Origin: Acidobacteriaceae bacterium
Lineage (GTDB): Bacteria; Acidobacteriota; Terriglobia; Terriglobales; Acidobacteriaceae
Direction: 5' to 3'
Assembly: GCA_030037705.1 (NCBI GenBank)
Contig: JASHQE010000247.1
Span: 54,326-118,325 of the forward strand
DNA: 64,000 bases
Part shown: positions 50,778 through 61,028 of the stretch, piece by piece
How positions within the stretch are numbered: position 1 is the stretch's first letter
Layout: every line of letters starts with the position of its first letter
Notes under the pieces: generated by a model
What the model saw: only the letters and a program-made list of their open reading frames with translations
Told to the model about the DNA's origin: nothing
The model's database searches: none
Made by a program: the position numbers and the translations under genes

Positions 50778-52952
50778 TTAGCGCCCGATGACGACAGCGA
50801 GTTCATGCGGGGGGATCGTAACTCGGACAGGTAAAGTCGCTGGCCGATCTACATGAAAAGGAGTCGCCACGATAACATCGCCGGTTACATCTTCGAGATT
50901 AATCGCAGCGGATTCCGGATCATTGCCAAAGTTTATAACTACGCATGCGCGCCCACCATCGCTGGAATTGAGTGCCTTGAAGACGGAATACCGTATATCC
51001 GCATCTCCGTGCACCGTTGCCCCCATGGTGTCGTTGAAGCGCCCATAGAAGAGCAGATCAGCATACTGCTTGCGGATTCGAATCAGTTCGCTCACGTAGC
51101 GCGTGAGGGGACGGGTAAGCGGTTCATCTACCGAATCGTTATAGTGCCGGGGCGCAAGATCCCATACCAGACCGTAGCGCATCCCATTATTCATGGGATT
51201 GAAGTCGCCGGGGCTCTCCCCGAAGATCGTTGCTGTCCATTCCGGGAATGTGTAACGAAAGACGGTGGACCCCATATCGATTTGCCCCATGCGCATGTAA
51301 GAGACATCGATATACGGTAGCGCGCGATCGAACCAGATCTCCGAGGCGAGAGAGAATTTCGGATCGATAGCCCGTGCCTTAGCCATTAGCTCTTGAAAGG
51401 TTTGGAGCAGCCCATCGACAAGAGATTTGTCCGGCGAGACGAGCAAGTCCGGATTGAAATCCAGCTCTCCCAGGATGTTCGTCTTGTCAAACTGAATTCC
51501 CTCCGCACCATCGCGTACAAGTTGAAGGTATTGGTTCATCAGGTACTCTCGGTACGCAGGATGCGATGGGCTCACGAGCGTCATATTCGATCGCGTCAGG
51601 CCCGCGCGAGCGCTGATCGTTCCCTCGCCCCATCCATTCAAATGCCAATCCGGCGCCCAGCGCCCAGCGACAGCATATTGCTTTAAGGTCTTATGGAAGA
51701 TCGACGTGGCCGTATCAGCAAACTGAATATTGGAAAAGATGAGTGGGTGAACACCAAGAGCGCGTACATCGGCAAGCGCCTTCTTGAACTCTGTCGGAGT
51801 TCCCATGCGTGGATCGGGGGTATATTGCGGATACCCGCGATCAATTCCGCCTATATTCCATCCAAGAATTTCAAACGTCGTAATTCCGTATTTCTTTGCG
51901 TCCGCTGCCAGCTTGGGCAGTTCGTCGAAACGATGAACGACGACATCTTCACTGTTCGACAGAATGATGGATTGCCATGCATTCTCCTGCCGCAACCAGC
52001 TTTTGGGGCGTTCAATATTGAAGTACTTGTCAAACCATGAGCGGTAAATTCCGCTGGCGGTGTGCCAGTCTCCGCCGTGTACTTGTAAAGCGACCGGCCC
52101 TGCTCTGAACGTTCCCCTGCTCAGATACGGCATATCGACCCATCCGGTCGTGATGCCGATCGGCTCTCCTTGCGCTTCAGCCGCCGACGGCCAGCTATCG
52201 CCGACGGTTGCGCTCTTTCCGAACGGCCGCATCTCGACCTCGAGCAAAGTCAGGCGCGTTTCAGGGTCCTGGTCAGCATAGTAATAGCCCAGATCAGCCT
52301 TTGGGTTGTATACATCCATCCAGCCCATCGACATGTTGCCTGGATACGTGAATGCCGCTGCATCATAACGGATACCTAAATTGCCGCCGCCATATCCGCC
52401 GCCATGAAACCGGGTAAACAGATCCGGCGCGAGATTTACATTTGCACCAGGAATGATAGAAGCCGTATCGAGCCGCTCTCCGATTCCCTGCTGGCCTCCG
52501 ACGATCCCGTACATCACTTCAGCCAGTTTTCTCTCGGTCGGGTTGTCCACTTCGATCGAGAACAGAACCTGCCCATCAGTCACCTGGATCCGATATCGCA
52601 CCGTGATGGGTACAGTCTCCCGCTCATTATGAAGCGAGTCGTAGACGCACAAGACGCCATCGGGCATTCCTTGAATATGGCTGATCTTCTGATCCCGGCT
52701 GTTGAAATAATCCGCCTCATAACCAGTTCGTGGCACCAGAATCCGGAAGTTCTCACCCAGACGAGGTTCTCGAATTATTTCAAGATCCGGATTCTTCCAA
52801 TGCAGCCCAACCAGATCTCCGCTCTGCTCAGATAGGCGCAGCGTAGCGGTGGGTGTCTCAACGATGCGAACCTGAGCGGATACGGAAAAGGCGATTGCGA
52901 AAAGGCCGACCAGAAAGCAGAAACGGACGAGAACAATAAGAGGAAATTTCAT
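50778..52952 (-). CDS. Secreted putative glycoside hydrolase (DUF6259 / alpha-galactosidase-like fold)
   Basis: About 724 aa from the ATG at 52952 (MKFPLIVLVRFCFLVGLFAIAFSVSAQ, a clear signal peptide). An N-terminal beta-sandwich (about 25-290) with RLSEQSGDLVGLHWKNPDLEIIREPRLGENFRILVP precedes a TIM-barrel region: FEILGWNIGGIDRGYPQYTPDPRMG, VHPLIFSNIQFAD, GAEGIQFDKTNIL (candidate catalytic Asp) and FSLASEIWFDRALPYIDVSY. A C-terminal beta domain ends the protein. The layout resembles DUF6259 proteins and is distantly like GH36/GH31 enzymes. The substrate is unknown. An AGARACCGGTCCC element about 50 bp upstream is shared with the regulator gene next door. Confidence 0.6.
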   Translation of the reverse strand: MKFPLIVLVRFCFLVGLFAIAFSVSAQVRIVETPTATLRLSEQSGDLVGLHWKNPDLEIIREPRLGENFRILVPRTGYEADYFNSRDQKISHIQGMPDGVLCVYDSLHNERETVPITVRYRIQVTDGQVLFSIEVDNPTERKLAEVMYGIVGGQQGIGERLDTASIIPGANVNLAPDLFTRFHGGGYGGGNLGIRYDAAAFTYPGNMSMGWMDVYNPKADLGYYYADQDPETRLTLLEVEMRPFGKSATVGDSWPSAAEAQGEPIGITTGWVDMPYLSRGTFRAGPVALQVHGGDWHTASGIYRSWFDKYFNIERPKSWLRQENAWQSIILSNSEDVVVHRFDELPKLAADAKKYGITTFEILGWNIGGIDRGYPQYTPDPRMGTPTEFKKALADVRALGVHPLIFSNIQFADTATSIFHKTLKQYAVAGRWAPDWHLNGWGEGTISARAGLTRSNMTLVSPSHPAYREYLMNQYLQLVRDGAEGIQFDKTNILGELDFNPDLLVSPDKSLVDGLLQTFQELMAKARAIDPKFSLASEIWFDRALPYIDVSYMRMGQIDMGSTVFRYTFPEWTATIFGESPGDFNPMNNGMRYGLVWDLAPRHYNDSVDEPLTRPLTRYVSELIRIRKQYADLLFYGRFNDTMGATVHGDADIRYSVFKALNSSDGGRACVVINFGNDPESAAINLEDVTGDVIVATPFHVDRPATLPVRVTIPPHELAVVIGR

Positions 52953-53000
52953 CAAGTCACTCGGCACACAATTATTATGCAGTGACTATTTTTATATCAG

Positions 53001-53013
53001 AGACCGGTCCCCG
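53001..53013. promoter_or_regulatory. AGAGACCGGTCCC element upstream of the putative glycosidase gene
   Basis: AGAGACCGGTCCC (53001-53013) lies about 50 bp before the start at 52952. The near-identical AGAAACCGGTCCC (54558-54570) stands 58 bp before the gene at 53115-54500. The common core ACCGGT is palindromic and typical of LacI-type operators. The function is inferred from the repetition. Confidence 0.45.
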
Positions 53014-53114
53014 AAAAGAGGGTTCAGCTTGATAAAGAATTTTTGAGCATCGCCCATGTGCTGCGTGAAGGAGAGCCACATCCGGCTCAACCACGCGAGG
53101 ACGTGTAACCGGCT

Positions 53115-54500
53115 TCAGCCCCCCACACAGGCCTCGGGCGGTCGAAACCGATAAGCAATCACCTTGGGATCATCGTACCCGCCTGGCAGAGAGGTGATCT
53201 GAAAGAGCGCTTCGAAAGGAGCTACCCTGGTACCCGGCTTTTGCCCAATAGCCCGGAGCAACATTTCGAGGCGCTGCGGATCGGTGACCAGATCTCCGGC
53301 TGCTTGCGTAGCCTGTGTATTCAATCCCTCGACAAGAACCGTCAGGCCGTGGTCACCGCATCCTTTTAAGAGGGCAACCACTCCATAGCTCGTGTATGTT
53401 TTTTCTTCAGTTTTCTGCGTATCATACGCTGAGGGAATCGCAAATACCTGTCCCTCGCGAGCTTGGGGAGAGCGATTTCGGAATAATGGCGCTCCGGATT
53501 GTGGATCCTGATCCAATTGAAAGTTGAGGCTCGGTTCATAAATTGCAACCCAAGGGTTCGAGCGATGGCTCCCAATCAGAACCACGTTGCCCTGGTGAAA
53601 GAACTGAGAGTCGGCATCTCTTGCGAACTGCGGCGTCTCTTGGCCGCTGAATTCTGCGGCCAGAGTAGCTAAATGGACCGATAAAGCCATATCGGCCGGC
53701 GTGGTAACCCGCCGCATCACCACATTAAAAATCTGATTGCCCTGTACATCGAGATATTTCCGATTCAAATAGTCTCCCAGATCTAGAGCTTTACCGTTCA
53801 GATCCTGCCACAGGGCAAAGCTGGTGTCTGCGTAGACGACCTTGAGCTCTTCATTCGGTTTTTCGAAAAACTGTCCCCAAAAATCGCGTATCGCGCCGGC
53901 CGGCTGCGCAAAGGCGGGCCGGGATTCGCTCTTCACCACATAGCGGGTTACGGTCGCCGAACTCACAAGAGCCGCCAGAACTGCCGCTGCAAACAGGAGC
54001 CAATATCGTCCTGACGGCTTGGGGGCGTGCCCTGCGGAGGATTCCATCGCTGCTGGCTGCACCGGAAGTAATTCCTCCGGAGGCTGCATCTTAGGAAGAG
54101 GCTCCACTGATCTTGCAGCCTGTCGTAGCACGAATTCTGGAGCATAGGCGCCCCGCGGAATCCGGATAACGACCGGTTCCTTGGCTCCTTCTGAGGCAAA
54201 ATACCTGTCGAGCCGCCCTCGAAGTTCGTGCGCGCGTACCCGAACGATGTTGTCTTCGGAGGGATCATAGCTCGGTTTGCGGCCGAGCACCTCCGTCCCA
54301 ATGGTCTGTTCCTTCAGTTTGTCAGCAAGGCCTTGGATGGCGTGGTCCGTAATATAGAGCAAAAAAGCGCATAAAGCTGGAGAACGGCGAAAAATCTCGC
54401 TGTTGACCACCCGCTGGACCAGTTCCCGTTTCTGCTCGGACGAGAGCGAGGCACTCCCTTCCTGCTCTTGCGCCGCCGGCAATGAAGCAATTTCCTGCAC
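53115..54500 (-). CDS. Membrane-anchored DNA-binding-type protein of Acidobacterial family
   Basis: A 461-aa protein (GTG start). The N-terminal ~115 residues (LVQRVVNSEIFRRSPALCAFLLYITDHAIQG...LKEQTIGTEVLGRKPSYDPSEDNIVRVRAHELRGRLDRYFASEG...VVIRIPRGAYAPEF) match a domain widespread in Acidobacteria that resembles a winged helix of membrane-bound regulators. A proline-rich linker and one membrane helix (about 166-187, YWLLFAAAVLAALVSSATVTRYVV) follow, then about 270 outside residues with no recognised domain. The topology puts the helix domain in the cytoplasm and the sensor part in the periplasm, as in CadC/ToxR-like regulators. Neighbouring glycosidase and TonB receptor genes are likely targets, by inference. 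Confidence 0.65.
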   Translation of the reverse strand: MQEIASLPAAQEQEGSASLSSEQKRELVQRVVNSEIFRRSPALCAFLLYITDHAIQGLADKLKEQTIGTEVLGRKPSYDPSEDNIVRVRAHELRGRLDRYFASEGAKEPVVIRIPRGAYAPEFVLRQAARSVEPLPKMQPPEELLPVQPAAMESSAGHAPKPSGRYWLLFAAAVLAALVSSATVTRYVVKSESRPAFAQPAGAIRDFWGQFFEKPNEELKVVYADTSFALWQDLNGKALDLGDYLNRKYLDVQGNQIFNVVMRRVTTPADMALSVHLATLAAEFSGQETPQFARDADSQFFHQGNVVLIGSHRSNPWVAIYEPSLNFQLDQDPQSGAPLFRNRSPQAREGQVFAIPSAYDTQKTEEKTYTSYGVVALLKGCGDHGLTVLVEGLNTQATQAAGDLVTDPQRLEMLLRAIGQKPGTRVAPFEALFQITSLPGGYDDPKVIAYRFRPPEACVGG

Positions 54501-55266
54501 GGCGGCCCATTTTACGGTAAAGAGTTAACGGTTGCCAAGCACAAAGAGCGCCTGATTAGAAACCGGTCCCGCAATCGAGCGGCTTTGACTGACGCTTTGA
54601 GCCCATTTGGGAGGGATACAAGATCAAACTCTTGTCGGAATACAGGGCGGATAGAGGAGTTTGTACTCCCATTTTGCCCGCTCCCGAGCTTTCCTGTGCC
54701 TCTCCCTTGCCATACTTACGAACTTTGGTCTACTCTAGCCCCATGCATCGATGTCGCTAACACCGCCCTGGTGCGAGCTTCGATGCAGTCACGCGCTTGA
54801 TTTCGCGCACCTCCGATGCTGAAGCAGTTCGTTGCTACCTCCAAAATCCAGTGCTGTGAGTCCGTGTGTGCGGTCTTGGATCACAGGAATCCGTATATTA
54901 CGGGTGCAATTGAGCAGGCACGCGTATTCCGTCGGCGCCGTTGGACCATGTCAGCGCGATGAGGCGGCCCATCGATCATGAAAGCGATCGAATTGCCTGA
55001 AGTGCCGAAGATTGGTCTCTTGAACGCACCTTGGACTGCGCAACTTATCTCAATCGATTATTTAACCGTTAGTTCACTTCACAAGCATGTGCAGCAGGCA
55101 TGAGCCTTGTTGCGGACAAAAAGAGCTGTCCAAGTCTCTTGTCCAGGCGTTGCTCTCTTCCACGGATTTGCTTTCGTGGAAAAGAGTAACCGGTATCTCG
55201 CGCTCAGAGGAGCCTGATCTCTGAGGCGAAACACTTGAAAGATCCATGCTCAAGGAGGCATGTGCA
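54501..55266. promoter_or_regulatory. Long divergent gap before the second TonB receptor
   Basis: No credible gene is visible in these 766 bases. It holds AGAAACCGGTCCC (54558-54570), the 13-bp inverted repeat CCGTATATTACGG (54891-54903) and another ACCGGT (55189-55194, flanked by AGTA/ATCT). AAGGAGG at 55252-55258 is the ribosome-binding site of the receptor gene. Possible -35 TTGCCA near 54707 is weak. The large size and several palindromes suggest heavy regulation of the receptor. Confidence 0.45.
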
Positions 55267-58200
55267 ATGAACGGCGAGAAATTGGTAGTTCGTAAACCAA
55301 GAAATCTTTTGGTAATCTTCTGCGTTGGATTCATGATCTTTTCTTGCGGCCAGGTCTTTGCCCAGGCAGGTATTGACATGGGCAGCGTCACCGGCACCAT
55401 TAAGGACCCGACCGGGGCCGTGGTGCAGAAAGCGCAGTGCACATTGACGGATGTGGATACCGGCGTATCGCAAGACGCCATTTCCACAACAGCCGGCGCC
55501 TATGTGTTCTCGCTGGTTCCAGTAGGCGCCTATTCGCTCAAAATCGTGGCTCCGGGATTTAAGGATTATGTGCTCAATGGCATCGTGGTTCACCTTGGAA
55601 CCACCGATACGGAAGACGTGACGCTGCAACTGGGCACGGTATCGCAGGAGGTGAAGGTCACCTCAGCCGCGCCGCTTCTGCAGGCGCAGGATGCCTCTCT
55701 GGGCATGACCATCGACAGCACAGCAGCGACGGAACTGCCGATCTTCGGCGGCTCGGGTGGACGCAGTTTCATGCAGTTGACCAACATTGTCCCGGGAGTC
55801 CAGTGGGCAAGCAACAATAGCAGCGCCAATACAGGCACATTCCTGATCAATGGGGTGCAAAGCGGTCAGGTCGACGTCCGCCTGAACGGTGTTGACGACA
55901 ACGCAGAAGTCTTCGGCGGCATTACCATTCCACCTGTCCCCGACGCCATCCAGGAAATGAAGGTCGAGACGGGTAACAACAGCGCTGATATGGGCGAGTT
56001 CTATGGAACCGTCGTGAACGTCGTCACCAAGGCGGGAACCAACCAATTCAAGGGGACCGTATGGGAGTACAACGAAAACGATATGTACAACGCCAACGAC
56101 TACTTCAACAAGCGCAGCGAAATCCTGGCCGGCCATCCGAACCGGCCGGGCCGGTACAAGGAAAATTCGTTTGGCGGTGTATTCGGCGGACCGGTAATCC
56201 TGCCGGGCTACAACGGCCACGGCAAAACTTTCTTCACGGTCGACGTTCAGCGAACCGATTACTCGGCGGTCGACCAATACACGCAAACGGTCCCGACCGC
56301 GAACATGCAGAGCAGCGATTTCACAAACCTGGCCGACACGCTCACGCTGAACTATCAGACAACCGGCAATCCTATCAACTCCATGAAAGAGGACGCACTG
56401 GGTCGCTGGTTCCAGGTAGGCATGATGCTCGACCCGGCCACGACGCGCGCGGTTCCTTGTGGCTCGCCGGATCCCATCACCGGTCTGCCGACCAATTGCA
56501 ATGTTGGATATACCCAGACGATCAACGGCGTGAAATCAGCCATCGTCCGCGATCCGTTTCTGAGCGGTGCCGCAGGGTGCCCCAGCTTGGCGGGAACGCT
56601 CTATTTCAACTCCTCCTATAACAACCCCAACGGTCTGGCCGCTCCCAGTTACCCGGCTAGCTGCTTCAACCAGCTTCCGTCTGGCCGGCTCGACCCGAAT
56701 GCCGTCGCTCTTCTCGCACTCTTTCCGAAACCCGATCAACAAAGCGCGACCAGCTTGACCTACAACAACAACTACTACATTGCCGCGCCGCAGCCGACCG
56801 ATACGACACAGTACGACATCAGGATCGACCATAAGATCAACGACAAGGACTCCCTGCTCGGCACGTTCAGCCACTATATCCAGACTAGTCCTGGCGCAGC
56901 TCCGTTCCCCGGAATTCTGGAAGGCGGCACAACGGGAAGCGCCTTTGCCGGCCAAAACCCAACCTATATGTTTGCGATTGCCGAGACCCACGTCTTCAAT
57001 CCCAGCCTGATTAACGAATTCCGGTTTGGCGTGGAGCATAACCTCAGCCTGCGTCTCGATGTAGACAACATCGACAACACAGCGGGCATTCCCGCTCAGT
57101 ATGGAATCCAGGGCATCCCGCAAACTGGCCAGGGCGCCCTGGGCAACGGAGGACTTCCCGACTTCAGCATCAACAGCGGCATTTCCGGCTTCGGTTCGCG
57201 CCAGAACATCACCAATCAAACCGTTGGGGCCTGGCAGTACTCCGACAATCTGACCAAGGTGGCCGGCAAGCACGAGTGGAAGTTCGGCGGCGAGTGGTTG
57301 TGGACCTATGGAAACATCGCCCAGTTGCCTAACTCAAGAGGCAACTTCGGCTATGGTGGATTCGCCAACGTGCCCAACTCCGGCGATAACAATGGAGCAA
57401 TGGCAGATTTCCTCTTGACGCCTATTGCCGCCAATTCCACATACGCGGCTGCGGGCGGGCTCAGCACGTCGGTGAATGAAATCGGCGGAGTCTCCAGCTA
57501 CACCGGCAACAACTACAATCTTTCCACCTATGGCGCTCCCTATCTTGCCTTCTACGGGATGGATGATTGGAAAGTTACTCCCAACTTTACGGCCGCCCTC
57601 GGGCTTCGTTACGAGTACTTTGGGCCTTACTATGCGCAGGGCGGCCAGGAAGCCAATCTCTGGATGGGCGGAGGCGGCAACACTGCAAATGGCACAGCCT
57701 TCTACGTTGCACACGATGGCTGCGCCACGACCATGTCACCCTTCTTCAGAGGGGTGCTTGCGTACGACAACATTCCGATCATCTGCCAGTCCAACAACGC
57801 AGCCAACAAGACGCCCAAGGCCAACTGGGGTCCGCACGTGGGTTTCGCCTACCGCGTAACGCCAAGGATCGTGGTCCGCGCCGGCGCCGCAATTCAATAC
57901 GGCGGATTCGGCTCCATCGGCTACAGCGGCACGCTGGGCACCAACTATCCGTTCCGGTTTACGGCTCAGAACAGCGGCTCCAGCAACGCCTACACGCCTA
58001 ATCTGATCGGAGCGGTCAATGCAACCACGGGTCTGGCCCAGACCACGGCGACCATGGAAAACACCTTCGGCCTCATCAACCTGACCAATCCCGACAGCGG
58101 ATATCTGCCGTTGGGTGCAATCGCGCTCTATGGCAAGCAGTACAACTTCCACGAGCCGCATGTGAAAACCCTCACCGCCGCCGTGCAGTGGCAGTTCACC

Positions 58201-59277
58201 AATCACGACTCGGTCCAGGCCACCTACGTCGGCAACATCGGCCAGAACCTCGAGAGCGGCGATCCCTACAACAACGCTCCGAATCAGTTGCTGCCTCCGA
58301 ATGCGCAGACTGTAACCATCGGTCCGCAAACCGGCTCATGCGCCCCCTATTGCGCAAGCGGTTATGTGCCCTTCCCCAACCTGAACGCGTTGACTGGTCC
58401 GATGGAAACCACCGAACAGGTAAGTAACTATCAATCAGGCGAGGCGGAGTATCAGCATCAGTTTGCGCATGGTTTCAATATGGACGCAAACTACACCTTC
58501 GCCCGTTGCTGGTCCGATGCGCAAGGCGGCCAGCAGAACTCAGGCGGCCCAGCCAACGGCCGCGCTCCGTGGGTGACCGGCTACCGCTACGATTACACCC
58601 GCTGCGAAAACCTCGCGGCTCAGGTCTTCAAGCTGTCAGGCGAATACAACCTGCCCTTTGGCAGAGGATCGTATCTAGCCTCGAATGCCAATGGATGGGA
58701 AGATGCAATCATCGGCGGCTGGAAGATCGATCCCGTCTGGATCGCGTCCAGCGGCGATCTTGCCAACATCAGTTGCCAAGGCACAAACGGCCAAGGCGCA
58801 AACCCCGCCTTCACCGGACCATGGTTCGATACCAACAAGACGGCTTTTGCCTGTTTCGCGCCTCTCGTGCCCGGAGTGAATCCATACGGAGCGGGATCGA
58901 AGGATCAGCCCCGCACTCGCGTCACCGGCTACTGGAATTCGTCGGCATTAACCGCACCTCAGAATGCTGTCCAAACTATCGGACAGTCCGACTGGTCTCC
59001 GCTCGGCGCGAGAGGCGACCAGATCTACGGCCCCGGCTGGTACGATGTGGACTTTTCCATCCACAAGCAGTTCGCGACCGGAGAAGGCACCAAGTTGGAG
59101 ATTGCGGCCATGGCGATCAACTCTTTCAACCACGTGCAGTTAAACAATCCAGGCACCAGCAACTACACCACACCCGGAACCGAATCGCTGACCGGCGGCT
59201 TTGGCACCATTACCGGCGACAAACTGAACAACGGCGAAGGCCGCATCTGGCAGTTCGTCGGCAAATTCTTCTTCTAA
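55267..59277 (+). CDS. Oar-like TonB-dependent outer-membrane receptor
   Basis: A 1336-aa outer-membrane receptor. The start is the ATG at 55267 (MNGEKLVVRK), with AAGGAGG 8 bp before it. The signal peptide ends at CGQVFAQ. The carboxypeptidase-regulatory-like domain is DMGSVTGTIKDPTGAVVQKAQCTLTDVDTGVSQDAISTTAGAYVFSLVPVGAYSLKIVAPGF. The plug part has ELPIFGGSGGRSFMQLTNIVPGV and VNVVTKAGTNQFKGTVWEYNENDMYNANDYFNKR. The barrel continues to the C-terminal IWQFVGKFFF. The GH79-like lipoprotein gene starts 94 bp downstream, so the pair probably handles uronic-acid-containing glycans, in the manner of a small polysaccharide utilisation unit. Confidence 0.92.
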   Translation: MNGEKLVVRKPRNLLVIFCVGFMIFSCGQVFAQAGIDMGSVTGTIKDPTGAVVQKAQCTLTDVDTGVSQDAISTTAGAYVFSLVPVGAYSLKIVAPGFKDYVLNGIVVHLGTTDTEDVTLQLGTVSQEVKVTSAAPLLQAQDASLGMTIDSTAATELPIFGGSGGRSFMQLTNIVPGVQWASNNSSANTGTFLINGVQSGQVDVRLNGVDDNAEVFGGITIPPVPDAIQEMKVETGNNSADMGEFYGTVVNVVTKAGTNQFKGTVWEYNENDMYNANDYFNKRSEILAGHPNRPGRYKENSFGGVFGGPVILPGYNGHGKTFFTVDVQRTDYSAVDQYTQTVPTANMQSSDFTNLADTLTLNYQTTGNPINSMKEDALGRWFQVGMMLDPATTRAVPCGSPDPITGLPTNCNVGYTQTINGVKSAIVRDPFLSGAAGCPSLAGTLYFNSSYNNPNGLAAPSYPASCFNQLPSGRLDPNAVALLALFPKPDQQSATSLTYNNNYYIAAPQPTDTTQYDIRIDHKINDKDSLLGTFSHYIQTSPGAAPFPGILEGGTTGSAFAGQNPTYMFAIAETHVFNPSLINEFRFGVEHNLSLRLDVDNIDNTAGIPAQYGIQGIPQTGQGALGNGGLPDFSINSGISGFGSRQNITNQTVGAWQYSDNLTKVAGKHEWKFGGEWLWTYGNIAQLPNSRGNFGYGGFANVPNSGDNNGAMADFLLTPIAANSTYAAAGGLSTSVNEIGGVSSYTGNNYNLSTYGAPYLAFYGMDDWKVTPNFTAALGLRYEYFGPYYAQGGQEANLWMGGGGNTANGTAFYVAHDGCATTMSPFFRGVLAYDNIPIICQSNNAANKTPKANWGPHVGFAYRVTPRIVVRAGAAIQYGGFGSIGYSGTLGTNYPFRFTAQNSGSSNAYTPNLIGAVNATTGLAQTTATMENTFGLINLTNPDSGYLPLGAIALYGKQYNFHEPHVKTLTAAVQWQFTNHDSVQATYVGNIGQNLESGDPYNNAPNQLLPPNAQTVTIGPQTGSCAPYCASGYVPFPNLNALTGPMETTEQVSNYQSGEAEYQHQFAHGFNMDANYTFARCWSDAQGGQQNSGGPANGRAPWVTGYRYDYTRCENLAAQVFKLSGEYNLPFGRGSYLASNANGWEDAIIGGWKIDPVWIASSGDLANISCQGTNGQGANPAFTGPWFDTNKTAFACFAPLVPGVNPYGAGSKDQPRTRVTGYWNSSALTAPQNAVQTIGQSDWSPLGARGDQIYGPGWYDVDFSIHKQFATGEGTKLEIAAMAINSFNHVQLNNPGTSNYTTPGTESLTGGFGTITGDKLNNGEGRIWQFVGKFFF

Positions 59278-59370
59278 AAACTCTCACTCCAAAGCACAAC
59301 TTTGGGCCAACAGGATCTGCGATGAAGATCGAACCGATCTTCATCGCGGTTCTGTCCCGAGGGGGAAGCC

Positions 59371-60990
59371 TTGACGGGCAGGATATCGAGCCTCATTTGT
59401 CTTTTTTGCTTTCTGGCAAGCTGTGCATGTTCGCAAGCGCCGATCACAATCACGGTTGATACATCCACTCATGAATTTGCAATTCCCGCAGATTTTATCG
59501 GGTTAGGCTTCGAGACCAAAAGCGTGGCGCCGAATACGTATGGAGTATCCGGATACTTCTTTTCTCCGAAAAATACGCAGCTCATCACGCTTTTCCGCAA
59601 CATCGGCATCAAAAGCATCCGCGTAGGCGGTGGAACGGTCGATGGCTCGGGACGTGACGAGCATTGCGTCACGCCTATTCCAACCTATAAAGATATTGAC
59701 AACCTGTTTGAGTTTGCCCGCGCAGCGGGCGTAAAGGTGATCTATTCATTCCGCCTGTTGAACCTGGCTTCCTGCGCCGATCCGAATCTTCCAGTTGCCG
59801 ATGCAAAGATTGCTCGATATATCTGGAATAAGTACCGCGCCAACCTCGATAGTTTTTCCATCGGCAACGAACCGGATGTGCGTTCATACCACACTCGGCC
59901 CGGTCAGATGGTGGACCCGGCGATCGAGGAAACAACAGCCGGCGTACCCGGAACCGCTTATCCCTCTTACTTTGCCGATTGGCGGCATTTCGAGAGCGTC
60001 ATTCACGCTATGGTGCCACAGGCCAAATTTTCCGGCCCTGACACAGCCGTCTCTGACCTCAGCAGCTTCACGCCGAATCCATCGAGCGGAGTATCCTGGA
60101 CAGAACAATTTGCGATCGATCTGAAGGGTTCCGGCATTCTGGCCGAAGCGCTTCAGCATCACTACGTCTGGGGAAGTCCGGGAAACACCACCGCAGAAGA
60201 AGCCATGAATGACATGCTTTCTTCCGCCTGGGACGACGATACCGCGGTCGGTACCCAGCCGGCCAATAACGGTGGCACGGCGTCCTTTCATCCGTATCCG
60301 TTCGTGTACGCGAAGATCCTCGCGCCGCTTGTCGCTTATGGTGTTCCCTATCGAATGACTGAAGCCAACGACTGTCTTCACGGCGTTCCCGGCGCGAGCA
60401 ATGGTTTTGCCGCAGCCTTATGGGCGTTGGATTACATGCATTGGTGGGCCGCACATCACATGGCGGGCGTGAATTTTCATAACAATCCATGGCTGCCGAC
60501 CGACACGATTGTTCCCGATCCCAATCCCTGCAGAGCCTCGGGCTGCACGAATTACACGGTAACCCCAAAGGCCTATGGCATGAAGGCCTTCGCTCTTGGC
60601 AGCCGCGGCTATGTTGAGCCAATCGAGATTTCCAACCCCGGCAAGATCAATCTGACTGCATATGCTGTGGGAACAAAAAATGATCTCTACATCACCATCA
60701 TCAATCGTACGCACACCGGAACTCACGATGCAACGGATGCGGCAGTGTCCATCCAGACTGCGGGATTCAAATCAGCGCGTGCAGCTTACATTGTCCTCGC
60801 GGGCGGTGAACCCGGAAACGCTGCGGCGATGACAGCAACTCTGGGCGGGGCTTCCATTCTCAACAACGCACCATGGGATGGCAGATGGACACCTTTGCGT
60901 CTTATGGCTGATGGCAAGCTTTCGCTAACTGTGCAAAGCACTACTGCGGTCATCGTAAAAATTCATGCAACTGAGTCAGAACGTCCGTAA
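59371..60990 (+). CDS. GH79-like beta-glucuronidase/heparanase-type lipoprotein
   Basis: A 539-aa protein starting with TTG (GAGGGGG 5 bp upstream). The lipoprotein or signal region is LICLFCFLASCACSQ. The TIM barrel contains GLGFETKSVAP, IKSIRVGGGTVD, the acid/base Glu in SIGNEPD (E167) and the probable nucleophile in YRMTEANDC (E331), a pattern of GH79. A C-terminal beta-sandwich (about 420-535) is typical of the family. A characterised GH79 beta-glucuronidase is known from Acidobacterium capsulatum, so the family fits the inferred host. It would release glucuronic acid from glycans imported by, or trimmed next to, the TonB receptor encoded upstream. Confidence 0.85.
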   Translation: MTGRISSLICLFCFLASCACSQAPITITVDTSTHEFAIPADFIGLGFETKSVAPNTYGVSGYFFSPKNTQLITLFRNIGIKSIRVGGGTVDGSGRDEHCVTPIPTYKDIDNLFEFARAAGVKVIYSFRLLNLASCADPNLPVADAKIARYIWNKYRANLDSFSIGNEPDVRSYHTRPGQMVDPAIEETTAGVPGTAYPSYFADWRHFESVIHAMVPQAKFSGPDTAVSDLSSFTPNPSSGVSWTEQFAIDLKGSGILAEALQHHYVWGSPGNTTAEEAMNDMLSSAWDDDTAVGTQPANNGGTASFHPYPFVYAKILAPLVAYGVPYRMTEANDCLHGVPGASNGFAAALWALDYMHWWAAHHMAGVNFHNNPWLPTDTIVPDPNPCRASGCTNYTVTPKAYGMKAFALGSRGYVEPIEISNPGKINLTAYAVGTKNDLYITIINRTHTGTHDATDAAVSIQTAGFKSARAAYIVLAGGEPGNAAAMTATLGGASILNNAPWDGRWTPLRLMADGKLSLTVQSTTAVIVKIHATESERP

Positions 60991-61028
60991 GCACTGCAAC
61001 GACTTTACAAAAAGGGTCGCACGAATCG

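Noticed and set aside
58506-59459. 317-aa plus-strand frame overlapping the end of the TonB receptor
   Set aside because: Arg/Ser-rich out-of-frame translation of the receptor gene.
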